In this document: one piece after another, positions 59,201 to 64,000 of the stretch | Layout of the letters: each line of letters opens with the position of its first letter | How positions within the stretch are numbered: the stretch's first letter is position 1 | DNA from: Plutella xylostella | Lineage: Eukaryota > Arthropoda > Insecta > Lepidoptera > Plutellidae | Length of the DNA: 64,000 nucleotides | Assembly: GCF_932276165.1 (NCBI RefSeq) | Contig: NC_064012.1 | Span: 16,003,501-16,067,500, forward strand | Direction of reading: 5' to 3' | Position numbers and translations under genes: made by a program | The notes under the pieces: model-generated | Seen by the model: the letters and a program-made list of their open reading frames with translations, nothing else | Databases searched by the model: none | Told to the model about the DNA's origin: nothing

Positions 59201-62200
59201 TGTTCGGCGAAACTAAAGCGGAGCGCAGCGAAGCGGAGCGGAGCGTTCCCCTCACATAACGTCAATAATAATGAAAATACGATACGACAATCTTTTATAC
59301 TTTTTGTGCATTATACATTATGATAATTATATCCGTTGTAGAATATATGTTATAAACGTTATGCATTTTAATCGTTATATCAATTGAAATTATACTTTTT
59401 GAACGTTATTCTTAACGAAATTATGTATTTAGTAATTATGCCTTTCGTTTGTTATGCACAGTGATCGTTATACTTAATAAATTTATATCATCAGGGGCGT
59501 ATTTAAAGATTTCGCGCCCTGGGCTGCTGTAGTTTTCCGCCCCATCAAGGAATAAAAGAAAACCAAAAGAACAGTCAGTCTAGAGTACCTGTACCGATCT
59601 ACATAAATGTTAGATAATAATATCTTCCGAACAAAAAAAAAGATTTTTCTGTATCGATGAGTAGGTACATTTTAGAACGTTTAGAAATAAAATTGTGCAG
59701 GGCGACTGAGTGAGGCATTTTTTTTCTTTAGATATCCTTCAAATAAGATTGTTCAGAAAAGAACAAAGGCCGGCTTTCATACTTAAAAAATCCAGCGCTG
59801 CTCGTCACCAAAATACCTCGGAGTGACCCTAGATAGATCCCTCACGTACAAAATCCACTGCCAAAACACCAAGAAAAAAGTCAGTTCCCGAAACAACCTT
59901 CTGCTGCGACGCCTTCGTCTACCTGCTGGGGCGCCTCTCCCCTCTCCGCAAGTTCTACGAATAAGTAGCCTAGCACTCTGCTTCTCAGCCGAATTTGCAT
60001 GGCCCATATGAGCAAGATTCCCATTCCTCAAAGCCTGAAGACAAAAGTCTTCAACCAGTGCGTTCTGCCAGTGATGACGTATGGTGCAGAGACATGGACA
60101 CTAACGGTAGGACTGGTCCACCGATTTAAAGTCGCTCAGGGTGTTATGGAGACAGCTATGCTTGGGGTTTCTCTGATAGATCGTATCAGAAATGAGGTTA
60201 TCCGTCAGAGGACTAAGGTTACCGACATAGCTGTCAAAAAATGCAAGCTGAAGTGGCAGTGGGCTGGTCATATCTGCCGAAGAACCGATAACCGTTGGGG
60301 TAGACGAGTTCTTGAGTGGAGACCACGAACAGGCAAACGCAGCGTGGGACGCCCTCTTGCCCGCTGAACTGACGACCTTAGGCGCGTAGTGCCGGTAGTG
60401 GTTGGATGAGGAAGGCCGAGGGCCGAGTGTTGTGGCGCTCCTTGGGAGAGGCCTATTTCCAGCAGTGGATGATTATTGGCTGATGATGATGATGATGATG
60501 ATGATATGGGCAAGGTCCACGCATACTAGAGAAGTAGATTTTGCTCTTAACGACACAGTTCGTATAGTAACGGGATGCTCAAACCGACACCGCTCTAGAA
60601 AGTCTACTCTGGCTGGGATAGTACCCCCTAGCATACGGCGAAAAGTGGCATGTTCTGTTGAGAAAGCCAAACAAGAAGCGACTCCAGACAGTAATCACAT
60701 ACTGCCGCCCTTCCCGCCTTAAGAGCCGCAAAGCGTTTCTAAATAGTAAGGTGTCCTTAACCTTAAAAGCAGCCCCAGGATACTTTCCTACCTCTTGCTC
60801 CCGGTAACAGTCTCCCCTGGCACATTTGGAAGACTCTAAATCGGTTGCGAGCAGAGGTAGGCTGCTGCAAGGCCAATCTTTGCAAGTGGGGCTATACCAA
60901 CCTACGCGACTGTGGTACCGCCCCCTGAATATGGAGCGTTTACTCTCCTGTACACTGTGCCCTTCCACCTGCACTTGGGAAGACTTACTCCAGGCCAACC
61001 AGAATGCTATCAAAGATGCTTCTTTTTGGTCTGGACAAAATTTAAAATTCGCATGTTCACTGACATGAAAGAAGAAGTGTAGAGTACCTACCGACCTACA
61101 TAAATGTATAATAAGAACAAATGCAAATCTATCACTCACTTGTGGTGATAGATTTGCATAGATAATGATATCTTCCGAACAAAAAAAAGATTTTTCTGGA
61201 TGTCTATCCAGAGTACGTTTCAGAACGTTTAGAAATAAACTTGTGCAGGGCGACTGAGTGAGGCAACCATTTTTGCCTTTAGATTTCCTTTAAAAAATAC
61301 CGAGGCGGAAAACATTAGACTATTCCACCGGTTCAGAAAAGAACGAAGGCTGGTCAACATGTGGAAAGATGGCTCAGGGCCGTTCTAAACCTAAAATATT
61401 GTTCTGTACTTTTTTAATCCTCCAACCAAAAGTCTAAGGGCGGCCTGCCGGCCTGGGCTGTAGCCCTTTTAGCCCTAGGGTAAATACGCCCCTGTATATC
61501 ATATGGGCGTATACCTTGTGAATGTTATACCATTCGTTTTTATACCTCGTATTACTTACCCCGAAGGAGGAGGGTAATGTTTTTTGATTGTATGTATGTA
61601 TATATGTATGTTGTCTGTTTCTTTGTTCCCTCCTGTAGCCTAAACGGCTTGATAGATTTTGATGTATGAGGTATTGTTAGAAGCGTATTGATGGCGCGAT
61701 GGCTATAGGCTATGTGACGTTCCATTAAAATGTACATAGCGCCCTCTTGAGGACATAACGTGATGATCGAAAAAATAATAATTCAACTTTGCCGTGTAAG
61801 GTATCAAATGAAAGGACTTGATTTTCACATTACAAAAATATGCATATTTTATTTTTATATTGAAGGTATTTAAATAACAACACCAAAGTTATTGAAATAA
61901 AAAATGATCATGAACTACCTACCGACGTAAAATTTCATAAAATAAAAACAACTAAAAAGTTACAAATAAAAAAATACAATTATAAAAAACTAAAAACCTG
62001 ACTGTACGCTAAAAACATGAAAACGAGTCCCAATGTTAATGGAAAGTACCTATCGCAGGCGGGGACCAACTTGACCGCCACTCAAGGCCGTTTTCTAAGT
62101 AACATTCAGCTAAATGGTGAACCCTCTGCTGGTATAATTTGTTTATATACCGCTTTTTCAATACCTGTAAGTACATTTTTTGGCAGCATAATATTTTTAC

Positions 62201-64000
62201 TTAATTTTAGGGTTTCGAACGTCAAAAGAAAAAAAGCAATCGTTATAGGATCTCTTTGTTGTCCGTCTGTCTGACTGACTGTCTGTCACCGCCCTTTTTC
62301 TCAGAAACGGGTAAAGATATCAAGCTTATATTTCGCATAGATGGGGAGTACCCCAAAAAAAATATTATGGTACTCCCTGTCCCACACAAGTAAATTGGGG
62401 CTTATATTTTTTCCAGTTATTTTGATGTGTATCCTTTTTTTTTCTTTGTTGTTTTGTATAAGTATGTGTTTCTTTTCTTTAAATCTGTATTTTTTTGTTG
62501 TTGCTGTCTATGTGTCGAAAAAATGTATCTTTATCTTCAAATCACGCCATCTATCGTTTGTTTTTTTTGTGGCTACTGTCTATAGAAGAAATTCCGTCAT
62601 TGACAATTTTACGTTACGAATTTATTTTTATTTATTTTATTTTTATTTTTACATTTTCGTGGAGAATCAACAGCATTTTGTTAATAAATAATTATTACTT
62701 ATGAACACATAACAACTTGATGCCATTAACAGAATGAACTTAGTAAACCCAGTAAACCTAACACATCCAGAGAAAAAACAAAATCTCTTTCTCTCTCTCT
62801 GAAAAACATACTTACTTAATAGCCCAAACTCGATGCTTTTAGCTATTAACATCTTTGAAATAAAATTGAGCCACCACCGTGTTACTGCCCTCATCAGATC
62901 CTCACGAGACCATACCTCAACCAGCACCAAGAGACTGTATTTTTGATCCCTAACCTAATGTTCGTGCGTATTGTCATCACTTAGATCCATTCGCTATATT
63001 CCTGCTCCTCATCAGACCTTTACGAGACTGTAATATCACGAGAATATTGCACACTATCTAATTTAATTTAATGTATTGAATATACTGGAAGAATTATGCT
63101 TCCTCAATTTCAAATCAAATTATGTTGGTGTCATAAAAGTTGAAAAAGTGCAATGACAACCAATGTGCAGTGATTTTGTATCTGTACACGATAAGATCGC
63201 GAGCTGTCAGTGCTGCCTAAACCGACGTGACCCTTCTTTGGAGGCCAGCGGCCAACTGAGTCAAACGTCACTTGTGTTTATGATTTTATAACACAGAAAG
63301 CCGCCATAGATATTTGTATGAAGATTTGAGGGAAAAAAATTGCTCAAGTTTGTGATTAATTTACACAAAATAAGTGTGTGTTTATTAAAAAACAAGGTAT
63401 TTAGCGCCTAGTCCAAGCCTTTAACTTTATAATATGATAAAAATCATATGAAAATTCTTTATAATTACGACACAGTTGTTACAATACGGGAGTGTGATTG
63501 ACTGGTTTTTCTTGATATTCTGAAATTAATTTACAGTTATCCATAATCATTTACTTAAATTCGAATGATTCAGCACCTAGCTAGACTCTTCAACTACCTG
63601 TGTGATTTTTTTCAAGGCTGTAGAGCATCATTTACTACATAATTCTATGACAATGCCAACCCTCGATTCCCTATTGCAGACCCTTAATGGGGAAAACCTT
63701 GGGAAAACGGGGAAAACCATCTTTATTTATCTGGCATAAAGATCTGTCAATCTATCTAACGTCATAGGGCTCACCTGTATTTTACAAATTATAGCCACAC
63801 TCTACCCAAATAGGTACTGTTTTCATCCTTTGCCTTTTTCTGTTGCTGCTGCTGCTAGAAAAGGGCCTTGCTCTCCTCATACACCTCTATTGATAGCTTT
63901 TTTATGACCTCGCCCTAAGTTTGAGGTACACCATGCATGAGACATTGATATGTGGCGGTTGCAGACGGCGAGGGCGGGCTTCTGGAGCCGGAGGAGAGCT
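55682..64000 (+). CDS. Bcar3: BCAR3/NSP-family adaptor (SH2 plus RasGEF-like), partial at both ends
   Basis: NSP proteins (BCAR3, SH2D3A, SH2D3C) join receptor tyrosine signalling to CAS adaptors; their Cdc25-like domain binds CAS instead of acting as an exchange factor. Exons 55682-55942, 56067-56875, 56963-57131, 57462-57639 and 63965-64000 (cut by the window end) agree in phase. The SH2 domain includes HGWYHGALARAAAEALLQQD and FLVRDSSSQPGNYVLSC, with the phosphotyrosine-binding Arg in FLVRDS. A Pro/Ser-rich linker follows, then LRTSGPRILANHLTRVDLDF and the start of the RasGEF-like fold (ETFRLLVAVTVLTAPTDRA). The N-terminal exon(s) before 55682 were not identified. Confident at family level; the symbol is the insect ortholog name. 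Confidence 0.88.
57640..58384. other. Intron start of the BCAR3-like gene
   Basis: AT-rich with no gene recognised; the intron as a whole is 6,325 bases (57640-63964). Confidence 0.55.
58669..59272. repeat. Four-copy minisatellite, 150-153 base unit
   Basis: Units begin at about 58669, 58819, 58972 and 59125 with GTCAAA(A/T/C)CCCCTAG. Each has CGACGACGAGCAAAGCGAGG, CGAAGCGGAGCGGAGCG and an (AAT)n spacer whose length explains the unit differences. The GC-rich units stand out in AT-rich flanks. Because the unit length is a multiple of three, long frames open on both strands; I do not call a gene. Confidence 0.93.
59790..61075 (+). mobile_element. Jockey-type LINE fragment inside the hAT, split by an RTE tail
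   Basis: Left piece 59790-60005 reads YLGVTLDRSL-like thumb sequence to CFSAEFAWP. It resumes at 60504 with WARSTHTREVDFALNDTVRIVTG, and continues to an ANLCKWGYTNL-type C-terminus by about 61070. Several frameshifts make it dead. Confidence 0.75.
60011..60503 (+). mobile_element. RTE-type LINE 3' end, inserted in the jockey fragment
   Basis: A 122-residue frame (59999-60367) gives the RTE C-terminal region: VLPVMTYGAETWTLT, KLKWQWAGHICRR and GKRSVGRPLAR. It ends with a (GAT)n tail at 60478-60503. ATATG at 60006-60010 and 60504-60508 is the target duplication; removing the insert rejoins the jockey reading frame. Confidence 0.85.
61561..63964. other. Remaining intron of the BCAR3-like gene
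   Basis: Starts with repeat-like sequence (GAAGGAGGAGGGTAATGTTTT, a frequent insect repeat) and another common repeat at 62220-62370. Two related short blocks near 62880-62950 and 63010-63050 share CCTCATCAGA and ACGAGAC. No coding exon until 63965. Confidence 0.5.

Larger units (their letters stand above)
59492..61494. mobile_element. hAT-type non-autonomous DNA transposon
   Basis: Ends CAGGGGCGTATTTA and TAAATACGCCCCTG are a 14-base inverted repeat typical of hAT elements. TATATCAT flanks both sides (59484-59491 and 61495-61502), the 8-base target duplication diagnostic of the superfamily. There is no transposase. The interior holds LINE fragments and two direct copies of a roughly 180-base segment. 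Confidence 0.9.
58385..61560. mobile_element. Large AT-rich element with inverted ends, unclassified
   Basis: The left end has GTATTGCGACGTATAAAAACG at about 58399; the right end, reverse complemented from about 61510-61550, reads AATACGAGGTATAAAAACG. Both borders sit beside CCGAAGGAGG. Between them are many short copies of TATAACGT/ACGTTATA-like words (58440-58640 and 59330-59480), a minisatellite and an inserted hAT. No transposase frame, so non-autonomous; a Helitron-like or other class cannot be decided. Confidence 0.5.

Noticed and set aside
58669..59272. CRISPR array
   Set aside because: Whole units of about 150 bases repeat with only short AAT-type spacers, and the host is a eukaryote.
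58636..59323. Proteins of 168 and 209 residues over the minisatellite
   Set aside because: The frames are open on both strands because the repeat unit is a multiple of three. There is no domain, splice support or start context.

Overview
The window is eukaryotic nuclear DNA from an insect, most probably a moth or butterfly. Short GC-rich exons with GT-AG borders sit in AT-rich introns full of small foldback transposons, RTE- and jockey-type LINEs, a tRNA-derived SINE and a 412/mdg1-type LTR element. The species cannot be named from sequence alone.

Three host genes are supported by homology and by consistent splice phase. (1) Plus strand, 4534-29766: 26 exons of GIGYF, a translational repressor with a GYF domain; the N-terminal start exon was not found. 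It has a long 3' UTR to about 32590 that contains a perfect-hairpin MITE. (2) Minus strand, about 47110-42197: a Golgi alpha-mannosidase II-like (GH38) protein of about 1,128 visible residues. Every position matching a zinc ligand, the nucleophile or the acid/base is substituted, so it looks like a maintained pseudoenzyme. (3) Plus strand, 55682 to the window end: the SH2 and first RasGEF-like exons of a BCAR3/NSP adaptor, continuing past the window. A fourth probable gene, minus strand 52442-51357, encodes an intact Gag-capsid-like protein with no pol or LTRs beside it and may be domesticated.

Between GIGYF and the mannosidase-like gene, 32940-42090 is a nested transposon block. An old LINE (RT and RNase H pieces) is split by a 412-like LTR element lacking its 3' end. 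That element is broken by a MITE in its protease region and by a 5'-truncated jockey LINE in its integrase. Downstream of the BCAR3 exons, the 6.3 kb intron carries a four-copy GC-rich minisatellite inside an AT-rich element. It also holds a 2.0 kb hAT-type element with a perfect 8-bp target duplication, itself containing a jockey fragment split by an RTE tail.

The host genes are not an operon. GIGYF acts in mRNA translational repression, the mannosidase-like protein would be in the Golgi lumen, and BCAR3 acts in adhesion signalling. All family calls are by recognition of motifs; no database search was run.
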